This document shows positions 8,906 to 18,300 of a DNA stretch of 64,000 nucleotides, in pieces; within the stretch, counting starts at the first letter, position 1, and each line of letters begins with the position of its first letter. The DNA lies in assembly GCA_963807235.1 (NCBI GenBank), contig CAWEBF010000006.1, forward strand, positions 1 through 64,000. The letters are read 5' to 3'. A program made the position numbers and the translations under genes. This DNA comes from CAWEBF01 sp963807235. GTDB taxonomy: Bacteria > Acidobacteriota > Vicinamibacteria > Vicinamibacterales > UBA2999. The notes beneath the pieces are model-generated. The model was not told the DNA's origin. It did no database searches and worked only from the letters and a program-made list of their open reading frames with translations.

Positions 8906-10031
8906 GTGAGGCCGCGCTCGGCCGTTCCGGCCGCCCTCATCCTCGTGGCTACCCTGCTGGCGGCGAGCCCAGTCTCGGCGCAGGGCACCGGCTCGACGGC
9001 GCTCTCGGGCTACATGGACCTGCAATACCGGAAATTCGAGTTTCAGGACGGCGAGCTGGACTTCCGCCGGTTCGTGCTGCTCGTCACGCACCGGTTCTCC
9101 GATCGCATCCGCTTCGTCAGCGAACTGGAACTCGAGCACGCATTCGTGGAGGGGCTCGAGGACGCCGGGGAACTGGAGCTGGAACAGGCGTACCTCGACT
9201 TCCTGCTGTCGCGCGGATTCAACATACGGGCGGGCATCGTGCTCATCCCGGTCGGGATCATCAACGAGCGGCACGAGCCGCCTGTCTACTACGGCGTGGA
9301 GCGCCCGATGGTGGACACGTTCCTGGTGCCCACCACGTGGTTCGAAACCGGCGCCGGCGTTCACGGCGAGGTGGGCCGGGGCTGGCGGTATCGCGCCTAC
9401 GTGGTGTCGCCGCTCAACGCCGCGCTGTTCACGGTGGAGGAGGGCCTTCGCGACGGACGTCAAAAGGGCAGCCGGACGAACGCTGGCCGGGTCGCCGCAA
9501 CCGGACGCCTGGAGTACGTGGGTCTGCGGGGTCTGACGGCGGGCGCCAGCTTCTGGACGGGCGATTCCGGCTTCGAGTTCCGTCCGGTCTTCGACGTGCC
9601 GGTGACGCTTGTTCTCGGCCGATGCGCGGTACTCGCGCCGCGGCACCGAGCTGCGCGCCCAGTTCGTGGACGTGTCCATCTCGAACGCCGACCAGCTGAA
9701 CGGCGCGCTGACCCGTCGGATCGGCGTACATTCCAACCTGGGCAAGGGCATGCGGGGCGGGTTGCTGGAAGCCAGCCACCGCTTCTTCTCCAACCCGCGG
9801 CTCGGCGAGATCGGCGCCTTCGTGCGCTACGACAACGTGAACACCCAGGCACGGATGCCGCCTGGCGCGGTGGCCCTGCCCGAGTTCGATCGCGACGCCA
9901 TCGTGGTGGGCGCCACGTATTGGCCCGAACCCGACATCGCCGTGAAAGTGGACTACGTGATCGCGCGCAACCGCAGCTCAGTGATTGCCGCGCCCAACTC
10001 CTTCAACATCGGTCTGGGATGGTGGTTTTGA
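8906..10031 (+). CDS. Outer-membrane porin (phosphate-selective porin O/P-like), one frameshift
   Basis: A signal peptide (AALILVATLLAASPVSAQ) is followed by a beta-barrel-type sequence with alternating polar and aromatic residues. It includes GYMDLQYRKFEFQDGELDFRR early on, GIVLIPVGIINERHEPP, and a barrel end NIGLGWWF with terminal phenylalanine. Near 9611 an extra base breaks the frame between VPVT and FSADARYSRRGTEL; the two halves together make about 375 residues. I chose the GTG at 8906 because it sits directly before the signal peptide; a TTG at 8867 is also in frame but lies within the palindromes. The stop overlaps the start of the next gene (TGATG). It may let a substrate or metal ion pass to the redox proteins encoded downstream. 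Confidence 0.75.
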
Positions 10032-10459
10032 TGATTACTGGAGACTGGAGACTGGAGACTGGAGACCGCACGGTACTCGCTCTGGCCTCGGCACTGGTGC
10101 TCGTGGTCATCGTGGCCGTGGTCTCTTCGCAGGAGCCGCAGCCGGCGCCTCAGGCTGAGCAGACGGTAGACGTGCTGGCCGAGCGCTTCACGTTCACGCC
10201 CTCGGAGATCAAGACCACTGTGGGGACCACGCTGCAGATTCGCCTGGAAAGCGACGACACCGCGCACGGCTTCCGGATCCTCGGGACCGACGTGAACATC
10301 GAGATCCCCAAGCGCGGCCGCGGGACCACCACCGTGACGTTCAAAGCCGAGAAGGCCGGGCGTTACACGTTCGAATGCTCGCAGCTCTGCGGCGCGGGCC
10401 ACTCGTTCATGCGCGGCGTGATTGTCGTGGCGGAAGCCGGCGCGCCCGGATCGCGATGA
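10031..10459 (+). CDS. Membrane-anchored cupredoxin with a CuA-type copper motif
   Basis: This 142-residue protein has one N-terminal hydrophobic anchor (VLALASALVLVVIVAVV) and then a cupredoxin domain. The segment CSQLCGAGHSFM has the C-x3-C-x3-H-x2-M spacing of the CuA centre of cytochrome oxidase subunit II, and an upstream histidine in TAHGFRI supplies the other ligand. It is a short stand-alone CuA domain, with no subunit I gene nearby. The ATG at 10031 overlaps the porin stop, and the next gene overlaps its end, so the three are one operon. Oddly, the first dozen codons are made of four ACTGGAG heptads. The true start could be later, or the array may have entered the coding region. It probably passes electrons to the di-heme protein. 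Confidence 0.8.
   Translation: MITGDWRLETGDRTVLALASALVLVVIVAVVSSQEPQPAPQAEQTVDVLAERFTFTPSEIKTTVGTTLQIRLESDDTAHGFRILGTDVNIEIPKRGRGTTTVTFKAEKAGRYTFECSQLCGAGHSFMRGVIVVAEAGAPGSR
10037..10064. repeat. Heptad array: four perfect ACTGGAG units inside an open reading frame
   Basis: Four identical 7-bp units at 10037-10064 translate in frame as part of the cupredoxin leader (TGDWRLETGD). A 7-bp unit permutes all three frames and gives a 7-residue peptide every 21 bp. The array directly follows the porin stop codon. Confidence 0.9.
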
Positions 10460-11657
10460 GACACGCGCGGATCCCCGCGCGGGGCTGTGGCTGGTCGTGG
10501 CGGGCGTGATGTGTGCCGCCGCTCTTGTGGTGCACGCGCAGTCGGGCGCCGTGCTGCCAGGGGACCCGCTGCCGGGCGTGACACCAGCGGAACTGGAGGA
10601 GTTCCGGCTTGGCGTGGACGATTTCCTGGAAGTCGAAACGAGCGACGAAGGCCTGGGGCCCGCCTTCAACGGCACGAGCTGCGCCGCGTGCCACAACGTG
10701 CCTGCAATCGGCGGTATCAGCACAGTGTCGGAACTGCGGGCCGGGCACCGCCGCGCCGACGGCACGTTCCAGCCGGCCTCCGTGGACGGCGAGACGCTCT
10801 TCCATCTTTTCTCGATCCCCACGCACACATGCCAGCCGATGATTCCACCCGAGGCGAACGTCATCGCGCGCCGCGTCCCGGTGCCGGTGTTCGGAGCCGG
10901 GCTGATCGAGGCGATCGAGGACGCGACGATCCTCGATCGCGAGGATCCCTCGGACCGCAACCGCGACGGGATCAGCGGCCGCGCGGCGATGATCACCGAC
11001 ATCGCGACCGGCGCCCGGCGCGTGGGCCGGTTCGGCTGGAAGGCCCAGCACGCGACGCTGCTGGCGTTCGGCGCCGACGCGTATCGCAACGAGATGGGGA
11101 TCACCAACGAGCTCTTCCCCACCGAATCGGCCACGGACGTGGACGCGGCGCGGATGCGGCTGTGCGACCGCATCCCCGACCCGGAGGACATCCGCGACCC
11201 GCGAACGCGCAGGCGCGGCATCGACAACTTCGCCAGCTTCATGCGGTTTCTGGCGCCGGTGGCGCGCGCTGGCGGCGACGTGGCGGTCCTGGCTGAAGGC
11301 GAGCGCGTGTTCAGCGCCATAGGCTGCGCGATGTGCCACGTGCCGGTGCTGACCACCGGTCCCAGCGCCAACCCGCTCTTCAACCGCCGCCCCGTGGCAC
11401 TCTTCTCGGACCTGTTGCTGCACGACGTCGGCACCGGCGACGGCATCCAGCAGGCGGCGGCCGAGGCCAACGAGATTCGCACGCCCGCGCTGTGGGGCCT
11501 GCGATTCCGCCGGCCGCTGCTGCACGACGGATCCGTCGCGACGATCGACGAGGCGATTCGGCGTCACGGCGGCGAGGCCGGGCTGGCGCGCGAGGGCTAC
11601 GGCCGGATGACCGACGCCGAGCGCGCTGCGTTGCTGGCGTTCCTGAACAGCTTGTAG
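10422..11657 (+). CDS. Di-heme oxidoreductase, DUF1111 / putative thiol oxidoreductase
   Basis: A 411-residue secreted protein with an N-terminal hydrophobic segment (LWLVVAGVMCAAALVV) and two c-type heme motifs, CAACH near residue 88 and CAMCH near residue 304. Between and after them are family features such as NGTSC, a calcium-site-like DRNRDGISGR and TPALWGLRFRRPLLHDG. This is the usual layout of DUF1111 di-heme proteins, which resemble MauG and cytochrome c peroxidases. The open frame begins at a TTG at 10422. An ATG at 10456, overlapping the cupredoxin stop in another frame, could be the true start if one base in the GGGG run is an error. Operon context with a porin and a CuA protein suggests a periplasmic electron-transfer unit. 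Confidence 0.85.
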   Translation: MSWRKPARPDRDETRADPRAGLWLVVAGVMCAAALVVHAQSGAVLPGDPLPGVTPAELEEFRLGVDDFLEVETSDEGLGPAFNGTSCAACHNVPAIGGISTVSELRAGHRRADGTFQPASVDGETLFHLFSIPTHTCQPMIPPEANVIARRVPVPVFGAGLIEAIEDATILDREDPSDRNRDGISGRAAMITDIATGARRVGRFGWKAQHATLLAFGADAYRNEMGITNELFPTESATDVDAARMRLCDRIPDPEDIRDPRTRRRGIDNFASFMRFLAPVARAGGDVAVLAEGERVFSAIGCAMCHVPVLTTGPSANPLFNRRPVALFSDLLLHDVGTGDGIQQAAAEANEIRTPALWGLRFRRPLLHDGSVATIDEAIRRHGGEAGLAREGYGRMTDAERAALLAFLNSL

Positions 11658-11699
11658 ACGAGCGACCGCCGCTCAGCGAAGCGCGGCCTCAAGGGCCCG

Positions 11700-12731
11700 C
11701 TACTTGGCCGGGGCCGATGGCACGCCCACCAGCTCCACGTTCAAGCCGTTGGGGTCCTTCACGAAGACGTTGCGAAGCGTGGCGCTCCAGAGCACCAGCT
11801 CGCCGTCCTTGGACACGACGCGCACGCCTTCGCGCTTCAGTCTGGGCAGCAACTCCTCGATGTTGGCGACGCGAATCGCCATCCCCGACGCGCCGGGGTC
11901 CGGCACGCGCAGGTCGAACGGCTTCCGCGGCATCCCCTTGAACTCGATCAGCGCGATCCGGGCTTTGCTCCCGGGCACGACACCGAACACCGCTCGGAAC
12001 GAGCCGCCCTTGGCGACACCCATGAGATCGAGGATCTCCGGGTCGGTCGAGAACGTCTGGTCAGCGGTGAAGTCGAAGCCCAGCTGGTCGTGCCAGAACT
12101 TCAGCGACAGGCTCATGTCCTCGACGGTGACGCCCATGATGGCGCCGATCACATTGCCGGCCGCGGGTGCGCCGTCCGGCACCGGTGCCTGGACCGCCTC
12201 GACAATGTAGCCGTCGGGATCGCGGAACATGATCGCTTTGACGCGGCCGAGCGGCGTGGACACGCTGACCGGCACGCGCGAGGTGGTCAGCATCGGGGCG
12301 TTGAGTTTGCCGATTGCGGCGACCACTGGCGCAAGGTCCCGCACGAGGATCTTCATGTGCGGCGCGCCCGGATCCCAAATCTGCGGCTGTGCCGGGTGGC
12401 GTTCCACGTTCGAGAACTGCGTCAGCTCGAAGTTGAAGCCCTGCCCGGGCAGATTCAACATCGATACCTTCAAGGTCACGCCCGGCGAGTTGGTCAGGAT
12501 GGGCACCGCCTGATTGGCGAAGTCGCGCACCTGTCCCGACACGCCGAACACGTCGCGGTAGAACGCCAGCGTCTTCTCCACGTCGTTGGTGGCGTGGATG
12601 GCGTGCATGAAGCCGATCGTCACGGCCGAGGGCGGAGCAGCCGCGGCCGAGAATGGCACAGCCGCGGGCGCCTGGGCACCGGCTGCCGCCTCCAGCAGTA
12701 GCGCAGCCACAAACGCAAAACGAAGGCTCAT
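11700..12731 (-). CDS. Secreted protein with two VOC (glyoxalase-like) domains
   Basis: A signal peptide (RFAFVAALLLEAAAGAQA) is followed by two vicinal-oxygen-chelate modules, each starting with a short helix and strand. The first (MHAIHATNDVEKTLAFYRDVFGV) includes an AIMFRDPDGYIVEAVQ strand. The second (IMGVTVEDMSLSLKFWHDQLGFDF) ends with FVKDPNGLNVELVGVP. VOC proteins are metal-dependent isomerases, dioxygenases or resistance proteins; an exported double-domain version has no assigned substrate here. The ATG at 12731 was chosen over an upstream start because it gives a clean signal peptide. A large palindromic heptad element lies immediately upstream, between this gene and the next minus-strand gene. 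Confidence 0.85.
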   Translation of the reverse strand: MSLRFAFVAALLLEAAAGAQAPAAVPFSAAAAPPSAVTIGFMHAIHATNDVEKTLAFYRDVFGVSGQVRDFANQAVPILTNSPGVTLKVSMLNLPGQGFNFELTQFSNVERHPAQPQIWDPGAPHMKILVRDLAPVVAAIGKLNAPMLTTSRVPVSVSTPLGRVKAIMFRDPDGYIVEAVQAPVPDGAPAAGNVIGAIMGVTVEDMSLSLKFWHDQLGFDFTADQTFSTDPEILDLMGVAKGGSFRAVFGVVPGSKARIALIEFKGMPRKPFDLRVPDPGASGMAIRVANIEELLPRLKREGVRVVSKDGELVLWSATLRNVFVKDPNGLNVELVGVPSAPAK

Positions 12732-12749
12732 GAGCCGATGATAGGTCGA

Positions 12750-12858
12750 TTCACAATTCACAATCACAAGTCACAAGTCACAAGTCACAAAGGCAGGCCG
12801 GAACTGCAGTTCCGCGTCTGTCTCGCAGTTTGTGAATTGTGAATTGTGCATTGTGAAT
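12750..12858. repeat. Composite palindromic element, copy 1: heptad arms around a 16-bp palindrome
   Basis: The left arm has six 7-bp units (two TTCACAA, then TCACAAG-type) at 12750-12791. The core CGGAACTGCAGTTCCG at 12799-12814 is a perfect 16-bp palindrome. The right arm has four units (TGTGAAT type) at 12831-12858, the reverse complement of the left arm. The whole element can fold into a long hairpin. It fills the gap between two minus-strand genes and touches the stop codon of the beta-propeller gene. Confidence 0.9.
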
Positions 12859-13871
12859 TAACGAACCACCGCCGGCCCGTATGAGTACTCCCGCAAGAGC
12901 TGCGGTCCCTCACTCCCGTCAGCCCGCAGCGACCAGATGTCAGCACCCCGCTCGCCGGTGATGTGGTACATCACGCGGTCGTTGTCGGCCCACTCCACCT
13001 GGTCGTCCACGCTGCGCTCTTCGTGCGACAGCGTCGTATCCGTTCCGCTCCGCAAGTCGTGCACGCGCAGCTGCCAGAAGCCGTCGGTTCGCAACAGGTG
13101 CTTGTACGCGATCCTGGTGTTGTCGGGTGAGAGCGACGGGCATTCGATCCCCGTGCGCAGCACGCGGGCCGTGCGCGCGGCGGCGTCCCCTTCGATCAGG
13201 TACTTCACGCCGCCCGACGCCAGCGTGGCGTAGAACCGGTTGCTGTCCTGCGCAAAGGTCACACCCCAGAAATTGAAATCCACCTCGCGGAACGGCTTGC
13301 CGTCGCGCAGCACCGTGAATGATTCCAGATCGGACAGCGTCCGGCCGGCGATGGTGTCCACGATCGTCGTGCGCGTCGAGAAGCCGACCTCGGCGTAGGA
13401 GTGGCCCGTCTCGAACACGGTGATCGCCGCCAGGCGCCCGTTGGGCGCCACTCGCGTCCTGCTGGGCAGGCCCGTCAGCGGCACCCGGTGCAGGCGGACG
13501 AACCGATCGTCGAACACGTCGGCGAAGTATTTGATGGTGAGTCCTTGCGTTTCCTCGACCAGGCACACGCCACGGCCGGCGGCCAGGTACGCGCGTTCGC
13601 ACGCCATAGGCGTCATGTAGCCGGCGCTGGCGGGCGAGGTCAGCGGCACCAGCACGAGGCGCCGCCACGCGTCGCCCGGCATCGTGCTGCGAACCAGCAG
13701 ATACGGGCGTGCCGGAGGCTCCCTCAGCCCCGCGTTCTCCGGCGCGACACCGGGAGCCACGCCGGCGCTCACGGGCCCGCGGCGCACCGCGGTCAGGGCG
13801 TACCAGGAGGTCCCCGCGACAGCCAGCAGGCACAGGCCGGCGAACGTCCAGACGCGTGTGCGGCTACTCAC
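12858..13871 (-). CDS. Membrane-anchored beta-propeller (TolB/WD40-like) protein
   Basis: A 337-residue protein with one N-terminal membrane segment (VWTFAGLCLLAVAGTSWYAL) followed by repeated four-strand blades. Blade-like motifs include LSPDNTRIAYKHLL, VTFAQDSNRFYATL, VEWADNDRVMYHI and ADIWSLRADGSEG, as in TolB or DPP-IV-type propellers. No catalytic signature is seen. Related proteins are abundant in Acidobacteria next to secreted enzymes and receptors, with unknown roles. I chose the GTG at 13871, just upstream of the membrane segment and downstream of a GGGGG stretch; in-frame codons farther upstream run into the repeat region. The coding region ends exactly at the right arm of the composite palindromic element. 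Confidence 0.7.
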   Translation of the reverse strand: MSSRTRVWTFAGLCLLAVAGTSWYALTAVRRGPVSAGVAPGVAPENAGLREPPARPYLLVRSTMPGDAWRRLVLVPLTSPASAGYMTPMACERAYLAAGRGVCLVEETQGLTIKYFADVFDDRFVRLHRVPLTGLPSRTRVAPNGRLAAITVFETGHSYAEVGFSTRTTIVDTIAGRTLSDLESFTVLRDGKPFREVDFNFWGVTFAQDSNRFYATLASGGVKYLIEGDAAARTARVLRTGIECPSLSPDNTRIAYKHLLRTDGFWQLRVHDLRSGTDTTLSHEERSVDDQVEWADNDRVMYHITGERGADIWSLRADGSEGPQLLREYSYGPAVVR

Positions 13872-13900
13872 GAACCCCCGGACTCCCCGCGAAGCCTCCC

Positions 13901-14000
13901 TAGAAAACTTGACTCTCCGATTTCCAACCACATGAGTCAAGTTTTCTACGCCCCGCCGGAGGCGGGGCAATCAAACACTGCACTAGCAGAGGCGGAGCCT
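13901..14000. repeat. 15-bp inverted repeat joined to two-hairpin repeat element, copy 2
   Basis: TAGAAAACTTGACTC at 13901-13915 faces its perfect 15-bp reverse complement at 13934-13948, with an 18-base loop. Two bases later, CCCCGCC-GGA-GGCGGGG (13951-13967) is followed by the spacer AATCAAACACTGCACTAG and the hairpin GAGGC-GGA-GCCTC. This second part repeats the element at 7021-7072 in the same orientation. The end of the MFS transporter gene reads into it. Confidence 0.8.
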
Positions 14001-15253
14001 CGTTTGGAGTCATACCCGGGCCGGCTGAATACGACGGCGGCTCCGGCCGCTGCCAGACCAAGCACCACGGCAAAGACGGCAACCGCCTGGCCCCGCCCGG
14101 CGGTCACCCAGATCCACCCGAAAGCGACCGACGCCGCGAGGCGCGCCAAGCCGGTGGACGTGGTCAGGATAGCCAACCCGGTCCCCCGCCGCGCTTCCGG
14201 CAGGACGCCGCTCGCAAACGCGATCACCACGCCGTCGGTGGCCGCGTAGTACGCGCCCAAGAGTACAACGGCCAGCAGCGCGGAGCCCGGTCCGGCGAGT
14301 CCGCTCAGGAGCACACCATACACCCCGAGCAGCGCGCCATAGCCCGAAAGGAAGACGCGCCAGCGGCCCCACCTGTCGGCCAGTGCGCCGGCCGGCACGG
14401 CGAGCACGAGATACGTCAGCGAAGTGCCGACGTAGAGCAGCGGGAAAAGGCCCACCGCGAACCCAAGCCGCTCGAGCAGAATCAGGTACACGAACGCGTC
14501 GCTGATGGTCGCAACGGCCAGCGCGGACGCCACGCCCACGGCCCTGCGAAACGCGGGGTCGCGCAGCGGAACAGTCAGGTCGATCGATGGCACCGGGGCG
14601 GACCCGGCGTGGGGCGGCCGCACGTTTTCGACGAACAGGAGCAGGACGGCGAAACCGATCAGCGCTGCGGAGAAGCTGGCCACGAACACCACGTCGAAGC
14701 CCTGCGGCACTGCGGCCAGCAGCGCGAACGCCGCGACGGGCCCGAGGACCGCGCCACACGCGTCGAGCGCGCGGTGTACGCCGAACGCGTAGCCGAGCCT
14801 GTCCGGCGGCGCGCTATCGGCGATCAGCGCATCGCGCGGCACCGTGCGAATCCCCTTCGCCACGCGGTCGAGCGCGATCGCTCCGGCCACGCCCGGCCAC
14901 CAGCGCTCCGCGGCCAGCAGTCCCAACCTGCAGAGCGCGGAGATGCCGTAGCCGCCGGCGGCAACTTCTTTATGCCGTCGCCACCGATCCACCGCAGGAC
15001 CGCTGACCAGCCGGGCCAGCGCCCCGAGACCGTTGTACAGACCATCGAGCGCGCCGAAGGCCAGGGGCGAGAAGCCGAGTTGGATGACAAGGTAGATCGG
15101 CAGGATGCTGACGACCATCTCCGACGAGAGGTCGGTGAAGAGGCTCGTCAAGCCAAGGCCCCAGACGTTGGGTGGCACCGATCGCCACGCTCGAGTCCAG
15201 ACCCGTATACCGGCCGAAGGCGCGTGGGCTGGTATCGGGTCCGCTTGATACAC
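13946..15253 (-). CDS. MFS transporter
   Basis: A 435-residue protein with about twelve membrane spans. It starts with GLGLTSLFTDLSSEMV, a motif of an MFS subgroup seen in many bacteria. The loop between spans 2 and 3 reads GPAVDRWRRHKE, and the equivalent loop of the second half reads GALADRWGRWRVF, both the classical MFS sequences. The last 20 residues (KRGSASASAVFDCPASGGA region) are encoded by the two-hairpin repeat element, so the native C-terminus has probably been extended or replaced by it. The substrate is unknown; the gene is divergent from the first TonB receptor, which may hint at uptake of a shared compound. Confidence 0.85.
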   Translation of the reverse strand: MYQADPIPAHAPSAGIRVWTRAWRSVPPNVWGLGLTSLFTDLSSEMVVSILPIYLVIQLGFSPLAFGALDGLYNGLGALARLVSGPAVDRWRRHKEVAAGGYGISALCRLGLLAAERWWPGVAGAIALDRVAKGIRTVPRDALIADSAPPDRLGYAFGVHRALDACGAVLGPVAAFALLAAVPQGFDVVFVASFSAALIGFAVLLLFVENVRPPHAGSAPVPSIDLTVPLRDPAFRRAVGVASALAVATISDAFVYLILLERLGFAVGLFPLLYVGTSLTYLVLAVPAGALADRWGRWRVFLSGYGALLGVYGVLLSGLAGPGSALLAVVLLGAYYAATDGVVIAFASGVLPEARRGTGLAILTTSTGLARLAASVAFGWIWVTAGRGQAVAVFAVVLGLAAAGAAVVFSRPGYDSKRGSASASAVFDCPASGGA

Positions 15254-15259
15254 CGCGGC

Positions 15260-15288
15260 TTCACCCTACAGGCTGGCGGGTTGATAAT
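15260..15288 (+). promoter_or_regulatory. Candidate sigma-70-type promoter of the first TonB-receptor operon
   Basis: TTCACC at 15260-15265 and GATAAT at 15283-15288 are separated by 17 bases, four and five matches respectively to the consensus hexamers. Transcription would start near 15295, leaving a leader of about 17 bases before the ATG at 15312 that just contains the GAAGGGG ribosome site. Confidence 0.4.
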
Positions 15289-15311
15289 GCAACGGTGAAG
15301 GGGATCGGGCC

Positions 15312-18300
15312 ATGAAGGAACGGGGCGCGGTGTGGGCCCTTGTGGCTGCCCTCGCCTATGCGGCCCAGGGGATCGCGTGGGCCCAGGCCAACGTCGCTGA
15401 GGTGAGCGGCATCGTCCGTGACGCCTCGGGCGGCGTGCTGCCGGGAGCCACCGTCACCGCCAGGCACGCTGAAAGCGGGCTCCTCGTGGAGCGGACCACC
15501 GACGACGCCGGACGCTTTTATCTGCCCGCGCTGCGTACAGGGCGATGGACGATCTCGGCATCGCTCACCGGCTTCACACCCGTGACGCGCGACGGCATCG
15601 TGCTGGAGCTGGGACGCGTTCTCACGCTCGATTTCGAGCTCGCGGTCGGAGCCGTCACCGAGAACGTGACCGTCTCGATCGATCCGACGCTGCTCCAGAC
15701 CACGACGGCCGAGATCAGCGACGTCATCGACAACCGGCGCGTCGTGCAGTTCCCCTTGAACGGCCGCAACTTCCTGGCGCTGGCGCAGCTCAGCGCCGCC
15801 GTGGTGCTGCCGCCGGGAGGCACGCGCGGCGACGCGCTTCAGCAGGCAGGGCCGCTCCCGAATGTGGGCGGGCAGCGATCGGGTCACAACATCTATCTCC
15901 TGGACGGCGCCAAGGTCACCGATGAACTGTTCAACAACCTGGTGATCAACCCGTCGGTGGACTCGATCCAGGAGTTCAAGATCCAGAAGTCGTTCTACCC
16001 CGCCGAGTTTGGCGGCAAGGCGTCGGCGCTCATCAACGTGGCCACCAAGGCCGGCGGGAACCAGTTCCACGGGAGCGCCTTCGAGTTCCACCGCAACGAC
16101 ACGCTGGACGCGCACAACTACTTCGACGTGCGCACCGTCCCCGTGCCGCCCTTGAACCAGAATCAATTCGGAGGATCGCTCGGCGGGCCGCTGGTGCGCG
16201 ACCGCGGCTTCTTCTTCGCGAGCTTCGAAGGCTTGCGCATGGACCGGGCGTTGACGCGGACGTTTTCGGTGCCGTCCGACGCGGTACGCGCGGGCAACTT
16301 CGCCAGCTTGGCGCCCATTTGCGATCCCCTCGCCGCAGGGTGCGCGCCCTTTGCGAACAATCAGATTCCCGTCAACCGGATCGACCCGATCGCCGCTGCG
16401 TTCCTGAACCAGGTGCCGCGGGCCACGTCCAGCGACGAGGTCCAGAACCTCACCGCCGTCGAGGAATCCACGCGAACGATCGATCAAATCAGTCTGCGCG
16501 TGGACCATCGGGTGACCGACGCCGACCAGGTGTTCGCCCGGTTCAGCACGTTCGACGCGGACGAGCTGCAGCCCTTCGGCACGAGCGCCCAGCAGGAAGC
16601 GCTCGTGCCGGGCTTTGGCCGGACGCTGGGCACGACGACCCGGAACGTAACGGCCAGCCACACTCACGTCTTCGGACGCGCGTTCCTCAACGAGCTCCGC
16701 GTCGGGTACATGCGCGTGGACGGAGGTCAGGAGAGCGTCAACGCCGGCGTGGATTTTGCCGGACAGGTCGGTCTGGCCGGCGTGACGCGTGACCCTCGCG
16801 ACGTAGGCTATCCGCAGATCACGACGCGCGGCCTCTACAGCACGATGGGGGACCCCGCAACATTTGTCTCGCGGCGGAACCAGCACTTCGAGCTCTACGA
16901 CAACGTCACGCTGGATCGCGGCCGGCACCGGGTGAAGTTCGGCGGCTATTACTTCCATCTGAAGCTACGCCCACAGCAGCCTGATAACGCGCGCGGCGCC
17001 TTCACCTACACCGGGCAGTTCAGCGGCAACGCCTTCGCCGACTTCCTGCTCGGCTACCCGACGTCGGCCACCTCGGGAATCGGCCGCGGCGACGAGGACG
17101 GCCGCACCAACTGGCTGCACCTGTACGCCCAGGACGACTGGCGCGTGCGCGACAACCTGACACTGAACGTGGGGCTCCGCTACGAATACAACCAGCACAT
17201 GTACGACGTGGACAACCGCCTGTCGTCGATCGACCTGGATGTGCCGGGCGGCCGCTTCGTGGTGGCGAGCGACGAGAACGGGAACATCGATCCGAGCGGG
17301 CAGGAGCTGCTGCCGCTCGTCCCGCTGCCCGTCGTGACCTCCGCCCAGGCCGGCTGGGGGCGCGGGCTGCTCGATCCAAGCGCGGTGCGGCTGGCGCCGC
17401 GCACCGGCTTCGCCCTGACGCTCGACGACGGCAAGGCCGTGATTCGCGGCGGCTACGGCATCTTCCTGAACCAGTGGGCCTACAGCGTGCAGACCGCGTT
17501 CGCGCGCAACCTGCCGTTCTTCTTCACCAAGCAGGTGGACGTCCCGCTCGACGTGCGCGTGCCGGCGCTCCGCACCGGCAACATCCTGACGAGCACCGCC
17601 ACCGGCACCGTGGGCGCCAACATCATGGACTACGGCTACAACGTGGAGTACAGCCAGACGTGGAGCGGCGGCATCCAGGACCAGATCCTGCCGTCCACCG
17701 TTCTCGACGTGTCCTACATGGGCACGTGGACGCTCGGCGCCGACAACGCCACGGTCCGCAACGTTCCGGAGCCCGGTCCCGGTCCGCTCCAGCCGCGGCG
17801 GCCGATCCCTGAACTGAGCCGGATCAACGCCATCCGGTTCGACGGCAGGTCCATCTACCACGGACTGACGATCCGGGCCGAACGGCGGCTGCGCGACAAC
17901 GTCGCCTACAGCGTCAGCTACACGCTGTCCACGTCGAAAGACGATGCCTCGAGCCCGGGCCCGACCGAGTCGGAAGCCAACGTGCCGCAGGACGTGCGCA
18001 ACATCTTCGACGAGACCGGCGAGTGGGCGCTTTCGAGCTTCAACCACACGCATCAGGTGGTCGCGAGCGCCGCCTACGATCTGCCGTCGGTCCGCGACCG
18101 CGGACCGCTGCTCGACCAGGTCCTGAGTGGCTGGCGCGTGAACGCGGTGCTGACCGCGCAGTCGGGCGCGCCGTTCACCGTGAACCTCGGCGTGGACCAG
18201 GCCAACATCGGTGCGGGTCCAGCCCAGCGCCCCGACCAGCTGCACGATCCGAACCTGCCCGGGGGCCAGCGCACCCCCGACCGCTGGTTCGACGCGTCGG

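Noticed and set aside
12750..12858. Heptad arm repeats considered as a CRISPR-like array
   Set aside because: Repeats are 7 bp with no unique spacers and no cas genes are in the window.
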